Part shown: one piece after another, positions 46,189 through 56,113 of the stretch
Layout: each line of letters begins with the position of its first letter
Position numbering within the stretch: the first letter of the stretch is position 1
DNA from: Lewinellaceae bacterium
GTDB taxonomy: Bacteria; Bacteroidota; Bacteroidia; Chitinophagales; Saprospiraceae
Direction: 5' to 3'
Assembly: GCA_016712415.1 (NCBI GenBank)
Contig: JADJRC010000049.1
Location: 186,001 to 250,000 of the forward strand
DNA: 64,000 bases
The notes under the pieces: generated by a model
The model's database searches: none
What the model saw: only the letters and a program-made list of their open reading frames with translations
What the model was told of the DNA's origin: nothing
Translations under genes and position numbers: made by a program

Positions 46189-46572
46189 TCAGAACGGCAG
46201 GTCCTCAAAATTGCCCCCGGATGGCGGCGCATCCGTAAAGTTGGGAAAGGGATCTGTCGGAAAATTTTCGTCGGGTTTCGCTGTTTGTGTTGCGCCGCTG
46301 CCCTCTTCGAAGCGCTCTACGCGCCAGGCATTGAGGTTGGTGAGATATTTCCCGTTCCATTCCCGGCCGCGCAGGTCGAACGACACCTTTACGCGGTCGC
46401 CCTCGCTGTAAGCGTCGAGCAAGGCACAACGCTCCTGTACTGCCTGGAATTTGACAAGTTGCGGGTAATTGCCGTCGGGCACTTCCAGGACAAATTCGCG
46501 CGCTGAAAAACTGGCCGATTTTTGTTCCGTAGGAAATATCTTATGGAGTTTTCCTTCTACTTCAAAAGCCAT
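46189..46572 (-). CDS. DUF3127 protein (SSB-like OB fold)
   Basis: A 127-aa cytosolic protein of the DUF3127 family, common in Bacteroidota. The core reads VEGKLHKIFPTEQKSASFSA, REFVLEVPDGNYPQLVKFQA, DRVKVSFDLRGREWNGKYLT, NLNAWRVE, an OB-fold pattern like single-stranded DNA-binding proteins. The tail is acidic and ends in EDLPF, like the C-terminal tip of SSB that binds repair partners (usually DDIPF). That makes it a likely SSB-type accessory, inferred from tail and fold. It begins two bases before the stop of the peptide-binding gene, so is cotranscribed. Confidence 0.85.
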   Translation of the reverse strand: MAFEVEGKLHKIFPTEQKSASFSAREFVLEVPDGNYPQLVKFQAVQERCALLDAYSEGDRVKVSFDLRGREWNGKYLTNLNAWRVERFEEGSGATQTAKPDENFPTDPFPNFTDAPPSGGNFEDLPF

Positions 46573-46573
46573 C

Positions 46574-48373
46574 TTACTGAGTCTGTTTAAGTTTTAGTTT
46601 GAACATTTGTTCGAAATAGCCGGGGCGGTTCGGCGAAATCACATAGTCGAATTTCTTTGCCACGACAATGCGCTGTAATTGGGCGAAAAGATAAACCTCC
46701 GGAACCTCATCATGTATGATCTCCTGGGCTTTTATGTACAGTTCGTTTCTTCTGGCGTTGTCTTCCGTGGTACGGATCGCTACAATTACACTATCTGCCT
46801 GAGAAAAACCGGTCCGGTTGTCCCCGTTGGGCGACAGGCTGGCGGAATGGTACGATTGGTAGAGTTCTACCAGTCCGGGCCGGATCGCTGCGCCGTAAAT
46901 GGCCGTCTCAAACCGGCCCTCTTTGGTTTCGGCCGACAGGCGTTCGATATCCACGTCGCTGACATTGATCTTTATGCCCGCAAGCTGGGCGTTTTCTTTG
47001 ATACTCAGCGAACTGAGTTCGTTCGGCTTTGATTTGAACGACGTGATCAGGTCAAGCGACAATTCCGTTTTTTTCCCGTTAATCACCTTATCGAGCACCC
47101 CGTTTTTGTCCGTATCGGCCCAACCCGCTTCAGCCAGCAGGCTTTTGGCTTTTTCAACATTATACTGGTACAACGGCACATTTTTGGCATAAAATGATTT
47201 GGAGGGATTGACCGGCCCCACAATGCGCTCCGCCAGGTCCTGCATAACGGTTTTGGTCAGGTAATCATAGTCGACCAGGTAAGCCAGGGCTTGCCTGACG
47301 CGTTTATCGTTCAGTTTTGGGCTGCGCGTGTTGAGCGCCCAGCGGGTGTACTGGGTGGCGCCATAGGTGTGAAAATCGTATTTATCCGCGAGTAACCGGG
47401 TTTGTTTCATTTCCAGGAATTTTGCCGGAGAAATATTGGAGACCACGTCGAGCGCCTCGGTTTTCAGGTAGTTTTCCGTGGCAGCTTCGTCGGTCACGAT
47501 TTTATAGGAAAGCCTGCCCGGGTAAGCGGCCAGGATGGGGTATTTGTCGAGCAGGGCATCGCCCCACCAGCCCTGCTTTTTGACGAGTATAGTCCCCTGA
47601 TCGCCATCAGTGCTTTCCAGGCGATAGGGTCCGCTACCGGAAACGTAGTTTTTATCATTGGCAAATTTGGGACTGAGAAATTCCTCGGCGAAAGCTTTTA
47701 CGGCGGGGTTGTCCTTCAACTGCCCGGCTTTGTCGGGGTCCAGAAAATCTGCAAGCGGCACATTGGTCAGGTGGTTGTTGGGGTCGTAGTTGTACGCCGG
47801 ATAAATCGGTATCCCGCACAGCCCCTCTACCATGAGCATATAATACTGGTTGAAATAGGCCGTAAACTTTTTGGGGTTGGCGGGGTCTACGTCCATTCCG
47901 ACCATGTACCCGAAATAACTCCGCCAGGATTCGGTGGGCAGATTCGGGTGAAACAGTATCTTAAAACTGAACTCGACGTCTTTACCCGTTACCGGCGATC
48001 CGTTATCCCAAACGGCTTCGTCGAGTATCTCGAAATCAAACGCCAGCATTCCTTTATACGGGCCTTCTGTAACATCTCTTTTAAGCGGCAATGCTTTTAC
48101 CATCAGCGGAACCAGCTCCTGTGTTTTGGGATCGAGGTCGCCGAGGCTCTGAAAAATACGCATCGCAACGTTGAGCGAATACGCCGTTTTGGAAAGGTAC
48201 ATATTCAAATTGGTCACGGCGCCTTCCACGCGCACATTAACCGTTGTGCCGGCCTGTTCGGCAATGGCATCCGAACTTTTACTGGTTTCCGTACCACAGG
48301 ACGAAAACAGAAAAAAAACAGTAATCGCGAAGGCGCCAGCCACACCGCGCAGGGAGGGAGAAATTGTTTTCAT
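46574..48373 (-). CDS. Peptide/oligopeptide ABC transporter substrate-binding lipoprotein (SBP_bac_5)
   Basis: A 599-aa lipoprotein with lipobox LFSSC (Cys at about residue 26). Family 5 extracellular solute-binding features follow: WDNGSPVTGKDVEFSFKILF, FTAYFNQYYML, ALNTRSPKLNDKRVRQALAY, and ITSFKSKPNE. These proteins bind peptides or nickel complexes for ABC import. No permease or ATPase genes are next to it, so its import partners lie elsewhere or it has another role, such as peptide sensing. Two bases separate it from DUF3127 downstream. Confidence 0.87.
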   Translation of the reverse strand: MKTISPSLRGVAGAFAITVFFLFSSCGTETSKSSDAIAEQAGTTVNVRVEGAVTNLNMYLSKTAYSLNVAMRIFQSLGDLDPKTQELVPLMVKALPLKRDVTEGPYKGMLAFDFEILDEAVWDNGSPVTGKDVEFSFKILFHPNLPTESWRSYFGYMVGMDVDPANPKKFTAYFNQYYMLMVEGLCGIPIYPAYNYDPNNHLTNVPLADFLDPDKAGQLKDNPAVKAFAEEFLSPKFANDKNYVSGSGPYRLESTDGDQGTILVKKQGWWGDALLDKYPILAAYPGRLSYKIVTDEAATENYLKTEALDVVSNISPAKFLEMKQTRLLADKYDFHTYGATQYTRWALNTRSPKLNDKRVRQALAYLVDYDYLTKTVMQDLAERIVGPVNPSKSFYAKNVPLYQYNVEKAKSLLAEAGWADTDKNGVLDKVINGKKTELSLDLITSFKSKPNELSSLSIKENAQLAGIKINVSDVDIERLSAETKEGRFETAIYGAAIRPGLVELYQSYHSASLSPNGDNRTGFSQADSVIVAIRTTEDNARRNELYIKAQEIIHDEVPEVYLFAQLQRIVVAKKFDYVISPNRPGYFEQMFKLKLKQTQ

Positions 48374-48508
48374 GGAAATAGAGAATGTTCGAGAAGATTA
48401 TGGAATTAATTGACAAATTCATGTAAAAGTAAGGCAATTCCGGATTTTAAAAAACTTTGCCGGCAAATTCAGGTCGGGTTTCGGCACAGGGCAACTGTCG
48501 GTATTTTA

Positions 48509-48916
48509 TTACAAAAACCGGTCTTTCCATTCCGGCTGTGGGATCATGCAACTTTGCTTTTTCCCGAACCAGCGATAGCGGTATCTGGCCACCAGGTCGT
48601 ACAAGGCATCCCGGATTGGTCGGGGGATAACCTTCAGCACAGCAAACAGAGCCCATACTCCGCCAATCCGCTGCACCACCGCCAGCGCAACATCGGAACG
48701 GGTATATATCCGGTCGCCATCGACCAGCACAACCGTGTCCAGGTTTTGCGCGGAAAGTCCGGCGTGCCGCAGCAGTCGCTGCCCCGTTTCAGATTGCAGT
48801 GCTGCAAAGCGAAAACGTCGTTGCCGGTCGTGCAGCAGCACCCACTGTACCCATCTATTGCACAGGTTGCAGACACCATCGAACAGGAGTACAGGATATT
48901 TAATGTCACTATTCAT
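48509..48916 (-). CDS. DCC (DUF393) thiol-disulfide oxidoreductase-like protein
   Basis: A 135-aa protein of the DCC family, named after its motif: LLFDGVCNLCNRWVQWVL, where the DGVCNLCN Cys-x-x-Cys resembles thioredoxin-fold redox sites. The family function is unknown. RFRFAALQSETGQRLL and RIYTRSDVALAVVQRIGG are further conserved parts. ATG 48916 is used; a longer form to 48937 is possible. Divergent from the antiporter gene with a 46-base gap. Confidence 0.87.
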   Translation of the reverse strand: MNSDIKYPVLLFDGVCNLCNRWVQWVLLHDRQRRFRFAALQSETGQRLLRHAGLSAQNLDTVVLVDGDRIYTRSDVALAVVQRIGGVWALFAVLKVIPRPIRDALYDLVARYRYRWFGKKQSCMIPQPEWKDRFL

Positions 48917-48962
48917 CAATTTTTTACTTTTTTGCACCTTCTAAATCACCCGTTTGGCCGAT

Positions 48963-50315
48963 ATGCCCACTGCGCTTACCATTGTATTTGTCGGTTGCAC
49001 CATCTTCCTGTCGCACTACTTCGCCACCCTTTTCCTGCGCACGAAGATACCCGATGTATTGTGGCTGTTTACGCTTGGTTTGCTGATCGGGCCGGTATTC
49101 GGATGGGTTAAACCGGAAAATTTTGGCGCCGTCGGGCCCGTTTTTACCACCATTACACTGATTTTTATATTATTCGAAAGCGGGATCGACCAGCGACTCG
49201 AACCCTTGATCAACTCCCTCAGCGGCACGGCAAAAATCACTACATACAACTTTGTGGGCAGTTGTTTGGTTGCGGCGATCATTGCGTATTTCTATACTGA
49301 CCTGGGTGTGCTGCGCTCGCTCATGCTGGGCAGTATTGTCGGCGGCACCTCCTCTGCCGTAGTGACAACCCTGGCCCGCCGCTTTCCCATGTCGGAACGT
49401 TCCAGCACCATCCTGATACTGGAATCCGCTTTTTCCGACGTGTATACCCTCGCCATTCCACTCACCCTGCTCACCGCCTACAAGGTCGGCCGTGTGGATG
49501 TAGCGTACATGACCGGCCAGATGATCGCGGCCTTTTTGCTTGCCGCCATGCTGGGCATCGTCGGGGCTTTCGGCTGGAGCATCCTGCTCAACCAGATGCG
49601 CACGCTTCAAAATACGGTGTTCACCACCCCTGCGTTTGTATTCGTCATATACGGTATCGTGGAAATACTCGGGTATTCCGGACCAATTGCCGCCCTGGCA
49701 TTCGGCATTACCCTGGGCAACATCGACGTGCTCGGCCCGCCGATCATGAAAAACGTCATTTCCAGGAAACCGATCTCGCTGAACGACCATGAGCGGGCAT
49801 TTTTTTCTGAAGCCGTGTTTTTGTTGCGCACCTTTTTTTTTGTGTACATCGGCATCTCTGTGCGCCTGCAGGACTGGTGGCCTTTTATGCTCGGCGCAAT
49901 CATCACCGCAGCGCTGTTCCTGATACGTATTCCCATCGTTTGTATTTCGGTGCCCCGCGATACCGCCTCCAAAGATGCCGCTTTTATGGCCGCCATGATC
50001 CCAAAAGGGCTTGGCGCCGCTGTATTGGCATCCCTTCCGGCTCAACAGGGTGTGCCTGGTGGAGAAGTCATTCAGTCTGTCGTTTTTTCGATCATCCTGT
50101 GCACCACATTATTTACAACGGTATTGACGTTTCTGGTGGACAAAACGATGGTTTCAAGCGTTTACGGCTGGATATTCAGAGTGGTCGGTCTTGGGAAAAG
50201 TAAAAGTCCCGAAATAAGCGCCGCAACCGATGGCGGTTTACCGTCAGAAGATTTGCCGGGCGTGCGGCCCAAAACCGGAAAGCGCAGAAAAAAAAATAAT
50301 GAAGATTCGAACTGA
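48963..50315 (+). CDS. Cation:proton antiporter (CPA, Na+/H+ or K+/H+ type)
   Basis: A 450-aa membrane protein with about twelve helices. CPA motifs: LWLFTLGLLIGPVFGWVKPE, LFESGIDQRLEPLI, ILILESAFSDVYTLAIPLTL (acidic ion-binding residues), and the late SVVFSIILCTTLFTTVLTFL. It exchanges protons for Na+ or K+; the ion is not predictable. The last 50 residues are a soluble, basic tail (KTGKRRKKNNEDSN). ATG 48963 is preferred to an in-frame TTG at 48954. The OstA-like gene starts inside its last 17 bases. Confidence 0.88.
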   Translation: MPTALTIVFVGCTIFLSHYFATLFLRTKIPDVLWLFTLGLLIGPVFGWVKPENFGAVGPVFTTITLIFILFESGIDQRLEPLINSLSGTAKITTYNFVGSCLVAAIIAYFYTDLGVLRSLMLGSIVGGTSSAVVTTLARRFPMSERSSTILILESAFSDVYTLAIPLTLLTAYKVGRVDVAYMTGQMIAAFLLAAMLGIVGAFGWSILLNQMRTLQNTVFTTPAFVFVIYGIVEILGYSGPIAALAFGITLGNIDVLGPPIMKNVISRKPISLNDHERAFFSEAVFLLRTFFFVYIGISVRLQDWWPFMLGAIITAALFLIRIPIVCISVPRDTASKDAAFMAAMIPKGLGAAVLASLPAQQGVPGGEVIQSVVFSIILCTTLFTTVLTFLVDKTMVSSVYGWIFRVVGLGKSKSPEISAATDGGLPSEDLPGVRPKTGKRRKKNNEDSN

Positions 50316-52200
50316 AGTATTGTTGCAGGACTTTTTGAATGCCCGGACGTATGCTGCGTATGGGGTACAGCGATGCCTTGTCGCTTGCGTGCTTTTACTG
50401 TTTCCTTTTCTTCTGCTTGCGCAAACAACCGGCATTGCTCCGGCAAGCGCCAAACAGGACACCCAAAAACTAAAGATTGAAACGGCATTCCTGGTCGAAT
50501 ACTTTAGAAAGGGCCAGCGTACCATGCAGAAACTCAGCGGCAACGTACGCATGCGGCAGGAAAACACCCTGGTGTACTGCGATACCGCCATACTCGATCA
50601 GGACAATGCCATACTAAAAGGGAGTATTGTGATCGGGCAGGGCGACTCCGTGAAAGTATTTGCCGATTCCGCATATTATGACGCCAATACCAGGATCAGC
50701 GACCTGTTCGGCGATGTCGTGCTCGTCAACGGCAGCCAGGAGTTGTTTACAACAAGGCTTCGTTACGATATGGGCAACAAGATTGCCACCTACCATACCG
50801 GCGCCACCCTGACCAATGGCAAAAGCCAACTCACCAGTACACACGGCTATTATTTCGTCGATGCGCACGAGGTCTTTTTTAAAGGCGATGTGCTCGTGGC
50901 CGACCCCGACTTTACGATGCGTACCGACACGATGGCATTCAATACCGAAACACAAATGGTGCGTTTCGTTGCCCCTACGCTGATTAGCCAGCGCGATAGC
51001 CGGATCTATACCGAAGGCGGGTTTTATGACATAGAAAACGATTTTGCCGAATTCGACCTGAACCCGCAATATGAAAAAGAGCAACAGCGCGGGCGCGCTC
51101 AAAGAATGCGGTACAGCGGCGTAACAAAGGAATATGTGCTCGAAGGCGACGCCGTAATAGAAGATGAAAAACAAACAGCCCGGGCCGATATTATACGCCA
51201 CAATACCGAAACGGAGCAAACGGTACTGCGCGGCAATGCCGATTTCAGGGACAGTATCCGCCACATCACCGGCACTGAAATTCAGTACGACAGCCGCAAC
51301 AAAAGCTACAGAATCCTGAACCGGGGCAGGGTGATCGATCCGCCCAATATAATCGAAGCCGATTCGCTTGATTTTAACGACCAGCTCGGGCGCGGACTTG
51401 CCCTGGGCAATGTAATCTGGATAGACACTGCCAGTGATTTTACCATTCTCGCCTGGCGTATGGATTACAACAAACAGACCGAGTACCTCAACGCTTTCGG
51501 AGCGCCCGGCGCCGAAGGGCAGGCAGGCAGGCCCATGCTGAAATCGCTCATCGAACGCGATACGCTGTACATGACCGCCGATACGCTAACGTCCTATAAA
51601 CCGGACTCTGCATCCGATGTCCGGCTCCTGATCGCCCATCTCGATGTCCGGATTTTTAAAAGCGACCTGCAAGCCGTTTGCGATTCGCTTTCGTTTAGTT
51701 CAAAAGATTCTGTCTTTTGGTTTTATAAGTTGAAAAACTTACCGATCATCTGGTCTGACACCTCCCAGTTTTCTGCCGATACCATACGTATGGCATTGAA
51801 AGACAAAAAGTTGGACCGCATCTGGCTTCGGCAAAACGCCCTGGTCATCAACTCTGAAGACGAATTGCTCTTCAACCAGATTAAAGGACGCAACACCACC
51901 GCTTTATTCCGCGAAGAGCAAATCCGGGAAATGCTGGTAGAGGGCAATGCACAGGCTGTGTATTATGCCCTCGACGACCGAAGGGCCTATATCGGCGTCA
52001 ATGAAACCCAATGCTCTGAAATGCGCCTTTATTTCGGCGACAATAAAGTCGAGGGCATAAAATTCTATACCGAACCTTCAGGCAAGTTCACTCCAATGAA
52101 AAAGGCGGGCAAAGACACAAAAAAACTCGACGGTTTTTTCTGGGAAAAGACGAGGCGGCCGATGCAGGTGGAAGACTTGCTGAAGATGGCAGATCAGTAG
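50299..52200 (+). CDS. OstA/LptA-like outer-membrane lipopolysaccharide-assembly protein
   Basis: A 633-aa secreted protein. After a leader with a hydrophobic stretch (CLVACVLLLFPFLLLAQ, about residues 28-44) it shows repeated beta-jelly-roll patterns of the OstA domain: SGNVRMRQENTLVYCDTAIL, FGDVVLVNGSQELFTTRLRY, FKGDVLVADPDFTMRTDTMA, LEGDAVIEDEKQTARADII. These occur in LptA and the N-terminus of LptD and are common in Bacteroidota as long stand-alone forms. It probably binds or guides LPS lipids in the periplasm. ATG 50299 overlaps the antiporter stop by 17 bases, so the two are translationally linked. Confidence 0.87.
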   Translation: MKIRTEVLLQDFLNARTYAAYGVQRCLVACVLLLFPFLLLAQTTGIAPASAKQDTQKLKIETAFLVEYFRKGQRTMQKLSGNVRMRQENTLVYCDTAILDQDNAILKGSIVIGQGDSVKVFADSAYYDANTRISDLFGDVVLVNGSQELFTTRLRYDMGNKIATYHTGATLTNGKSQLTSTHGYYFVDAHEVFFKGDVLVADPDFTMRTDTMAFNTETQMVRFVAPTLISQRDSRIYTEGGFYDIENDFAEFDLNPQYEKEQQRGRAQRMRYSGVTKEYVLEGDAVIEDEKQTARADIIRHNTETEQTVLRGNADFRDSIRHITGTEIQYDSRNKSYRILNRGRVIDPPNIIEADSLDFNDQLGRGLALGNVIWIDTASDFTILAWRMDYNKQTEYLNAFGAPGAEGQAGRPMLKSLIERDTLYMTADTLTSYKPDSASDVRLLIAHLDVRIFKSDLQAVCDSLSFSSKDSVFWFYKLKNLPIIWSDTSQFSADTIRMALKDKKLDRIWLRQNALVINSEDELLFNQIKGRNTTALFREEQIREMLVEGNAQAVYYALDDRRAYIGVNETQCSEMRLYFGDNKVEGIKFYTEPSGKFTPMKKAGKDTKKLDGFFWEKTRRPMQVEDLLKMADQ

Positions 52201-52294
52201 GCAGAGTGCTTTCTTATTCATTCATCTGATATACTGACCCGGTTGCATTTGAGGGCGGTACGACGTTTAAACAATATGGCAGGAAACCTGTTTC

Positions 52295-52310
52295 ATCGTA
52301 TATTTGCGAT
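52295..52310 (+). promoter_or_regulatory. ArsR operator overlapping a -7 box
   Basis: ATCGTA-TATT-TGCGAT (52295-52310) is a dyad (ATCG[T/C]A with T[G/A]CGAT), a typical ArsR/SmtB-type operator. It contains TATATTTG (52299-52306), a perfect Bacteroidota -7 box, ten bases before the gene it would regulate at 52320. Confidence 0.7.
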
Positions 52311-52319
52311 ATAATTATT

Positions 52320-52658
52320 ATGGCTGTCAATAAAAAAATGGAATTCGCTGCCGATGATCTGGCGCTCGCCGAGTTTGCCAGGACACTCTCGCATCCGGCT
52401 CGGGTTGCTATCCTGAAAACACTGGCGGAAAAGCAGACCTGCATATGCGGCGAGATTGTCGATGTGCTGCCCCTGGCGCAGGCTACCGTATCGCAACACC
52501 TCAAGGAGCTCAAAACCGCCGGGCTGATTTCCGGCGAAGTGGAAGGCGTGCGTTCATGCTACTGCATCGACTGGGCGTCGATCGAAGCCATGACGGCCCG
52601 AATGGAGGCTTTTCTTGCTGCACTGAAGGCGCTGAAGCCGGATTCCACCTGCTGCTGA
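52320..52658 (+). CDS. ArsR/SmtB-family metalloregulator
   Basis: A 112-aa winged-helix repressor: LSHPARVAILKTLAEKQTCICGEIVDVLPLAQATVSQHLKELKTAGLISG, here given in pieces. The recognition helix is LAQATVSQHLKEL. An Cys pair, CICGEI (residues 42-44), matches the arsenic/antimony-binding or related site of ArsR, and DSTCC at the C-terminus may add ligands. An operator overlaps its own promoter, so it is probably autoregulated. No arsenic or metal resistance gene is next to it in this window; the metalloprotease gene follows after about 180 bases. Confidence 0.85.
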   Translation: MAVNKKMEFAADDLALAEFARTLSHPARVAILKTLAEKQTCICGEIVDVLPLAQATVSQHLKELKTAGLISGEVEGVRSCYCIDWASIEAMTARMEAFLAALKALKPDSTCC

Positions 52659-52841
52659 TGCCCATTTCCCAAAATAAGTCTCTTGTCGTTAGTCCGTTCA
52701 AACCTGGCAATGCGGCGCATTATCCTTGTTATTTTTTGCCAAACAGGTCAAAGTTATTCTTCAAAACATCGAACTTTACCTGTTCGGGCAAAGTCTTTTT
52801 TTTGCCTCCCGATTCCGATTTTACACAACAAACTAATTTTA

Positions 52842-55815
52842 ATGATGAAAAGAATCATCCTGCTCGCCCTTCTGTTTGCATCGATTGGCGCCTTCGCGCA
52901 AAGCGCCAAAAAGACTCCTCCAGCAAAAAAAACCTTCGAACCCTGGCAACTGAAACTCAATATCCCTGAAAAAGCGGGCGTTCCGCCGGCAGAAAATCCG
53001 TTTGGACTTCCCACCGTAAAACGTACGCCTCTCCCGGTTTTCACACCCCAACCATCCGGAGCGACCGCTCCTAATATAAAAGTCACCCGTGGTGAAAACG
53101 GACTTCCGATCCTTTTTGAAGGTCAGACGAATGTATCCGGCGAAACGGCCGATCCCGGGGTTGATGCGCTCAATTATCTGGCAAGCCTGCAACCTGCCGG
53201 TATAACAGAACCGCTGCTTGAGTTTGTGGCCAAAAGTGTGGAAACCGACGAGCAGGGCAACCTGCACGTTCGCCTCGAACAACAGTACCGCGGTATCCCT
53301 GTGTTTGGCGGCGAAGTGATTGCCCATACCCGCGACGGCAAATTTGCGCTGCTCAATGGCCGGTATTTTCCTACTCCCCAACTGGACAATATTGCACCGG
53401 CGGTCGATGCCGGCCGTGCTGTTGACCAGGTCAGGCAGGATATCGGACCCGACAACATCAAGACAAACTGGACAACCGACGAACTCCACCTGTTCAAGGC
53501 CGAACGGTTTACCGCCGAACTGATCGTATATCACCACGAGGACCAACTCAACCATGAACGCCTGGCATGGCGTGTCCAGGCCCGACCGAATCTCCTGCGC
53601 CGCCTTATCTATTTTGTGGATGCCCAAACGGGGGAAGTGATCCACCACTACGATTTTACCTGCGCTATCGACGGCGGACGACATGAAGCAGCAGGCAGTG
53701 GCAGTGATGTTCGCATCGAATACCCGACGGATGCCAACTGCCACCCGCCAACTGCTACTGCCAACTATCTGCCTCCCGTCACCGGAAACGGCATCGACCT
53801 GTTGGGTGTGAACCGCTCCTTCGGCGCCTGGCAGAATGGCAGCAACTTTTACCTGGAAGATGCCGGCAAAATGATGTTCAACAGCACCGCATCGACCATG
53901 CCGGGCGACCCTGTCGGCGTTATCGTGACCCTCGACGCCCTGAGCACATCTCCTGAAAACCAAAACTTTAACTATACCGTCTTTACCTCCGGTTCCAGCA
54001 ACTTCAGCAATTCCTCCGGTAGCAACGGCGCAAAAGCCGTCAGTGCGCATTACAATAGTATTCTGAGTTACGACTATTTTCAAAATATACACGGACGGAA
54101 ATCCATCGACGGAGAAGGCGGCAATATTCTGGCCTTTGTCAATGTCACCGAAGGCAACGGAACTCCCATGGAAAATGCCTTCTGGAACGGCGATGCGATG
54201 TGGTACGGCAACGGCGGATCGGTATTCAAACCCCTCGCGCGCGGCCTCGACGTAGGCGGTCATGAAATGACGCACGGGGTAATTGAAAAAACCGCCAACC
54301 TTATTTACCAGGGTGAAAGCGGCGCCTTAAACGAATCTTTCGCCGACGTTTTTGGTGTGATGATCGACCCCAACGACTGGAAAGTAGGCGAAGACGTCAT
54401 GCAGAACGGCGTCAGTCCGAACGGCTGCCTGCGCAGTCTCCAGGACCCGCACAATGGCGATGTGACCAACGGCCAATGGTGGCAGCCCAAACACGTGAAC
54501 GAAAAGTATACCGGCAGCCAGGACAACGGCGGCGTCCACATCAACAGCGGCATTCCCAACCACGCCTTTTATCTTTTTGCCACCAACGCTGCCGTCGGCA
54601 ACGCAAAAGCAGAGAAAGTATATTACAAGGCGTTACGCGACTACCTCGTAAAATCCAGCAAGTTTGTGGATTGCCGCATCGCGGTAATACAGGCCGCCAG
54701 CGACCTCTATGGCAATGCCGTGGCCAACGCCGCCGCCTCAGCCTTCGATCAGGTGGGCATCCTGGGCAGCAGCCCCGGCGGTAATTATCTCGGCCAGTTG
54801 CAGGTCAATTCCGGCGACGACTATATCCTGTGTGTCAGCAACGACGGCCAGAATCTCGACATCGCCTTCGGCAACCAGGTATTGGGCTCCATTTACACGC
54901 AGGGCCTGCTCAGCCGTCCGAGTGTGACCGACAACGGCAGCCAGATCGTATTCGTCAATGAACAGGGGCACATCATCACGATCGATATGGTTTATACGCC
55001 TACCGACGTTCTCCCTACCGTCAATCCACCGCTCAGCGTATCGCCGGTCTGGCGCAGTGCCGCCATTTCAAAAGACGGGCGCTACGTGGCTGCCCTGACG
55101 AACAATGACGACAACCTCATCTACGTATTCGACCTGCTCTTTGGCGACCAGGAGGCCTTCGAACTCTACAATCCGACCTATTCCACGGGTCAAACGACCG
55201 GAGAGGTTCAATTTGCAGATGTACTGGAGTTCGATTATTCCGGAGAATACATCATGTACGACGCCTTCAACCAGTTGTCCAACAGCCAGGGGCAGGATAT
55301 CAGTTACTGGGACATCGGTTTCCTGCAATTTTGGGAAAACGGAGGCTTTACCAACGGAGTCAACGCCTTCATCTCCAGCCCTGATCTACCACGGACCCAA
55401 TCCCAGCAACATTACCAATATTTACACCCGTGGACTGGCTGCCAACAAAATATCACCGTCGGGCAACGAAAGTTTGTTCATTTCCAACCGCCGGCTCGGG
55501 GTTTGGTATGCCGATGGCAACCGCAGCCTGATGGTCGATACGGAAGAGCCGAATAACGGCGGTTTTGTCCGTGTTTCCCTTGCGCCCAATCCGGCGACAG
55601 ACGCCGCACGACTGTCGGTCAACGTGCCTGCAAGCATGGAGGCCCAGGTAAGTATCGTAAATATGCTGGGTCAGACCGTCCAGCGCCGCAACGTCCGGCT
55701 GACCGAAGGCGACAACACTATCGGTCTCGATATGCAGCAACTTGCTCCCGGTACTTATGTGGTACGCCTGCTCGCCGGCAACTCCGGCGTGGCACTCAAG
55801 GTAGTAAAGCAGTAA
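52842..55815 (+). CDS. Secreted M4 (thermolysin-like) metalloprotease with T9SS tail; frame break at 55380
   Basis: About 990 residues. A signal peptide (MMKRIILLALLFASIGAFAQ) is followed by an FTP propeptide region (residues 90-230), the M4 catalytic domain with GGHEMTHGVIEK (HExxH zinc site) and ALNESFADVFG (Glu ligand), and a C-terminal region of PD40/WD40-like blades and a T9SS sorting domain (VRVSLAPNPATDAARLSV ... LAGNSGVALKVVKQ). It is exported by the type IX system. The frame breaks at 55379-55381: three C where two restore FISSLIYHGPNP. Start at the ATG 52842 or 52845. Confidence 0.9.
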
Positions 55816-55880
55816 CAGGAGTGATGAGCAGTGGGTGGTGGGTCAACAGCAGTATGGAGACTCACCACCCACGACTCCTG
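55816..55880 (+). terminator. Hairpin after the metalloprotease gene
   Basis: Stem CAGGAGT (55816-55822) with ACTCCTG (55874-55880), and an inner stem GTGGGTGGTG (55831-55840) with CACCACCCAC (55863-55872). It lies right after the stop of the metalloprotease gene. The rest of the 298-base gap to 56113 holds no recognised feature. Confidence 0.55.
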
Positions 55881-56113
55881 ACCAAAAACCGCAAGATTCC
55901 GGACATTTCGCCGGTTTTTAAAAGACGACCCGGTTTACATACCGTTATTTTGGCTCTCTTTTAATCGCCCGCATCAAGCGATTCATCTCGCCCTCCCCTT
56001 TATTATCGGTTCCACCGGTCTTCTGAAATCCCTTTTGCTCCCCTGTATTCATCCATGTACCGGATACATTGACGCAGTCATGTATTTATCCATCAAGAGC
56101 ATTAGTGATCAAT

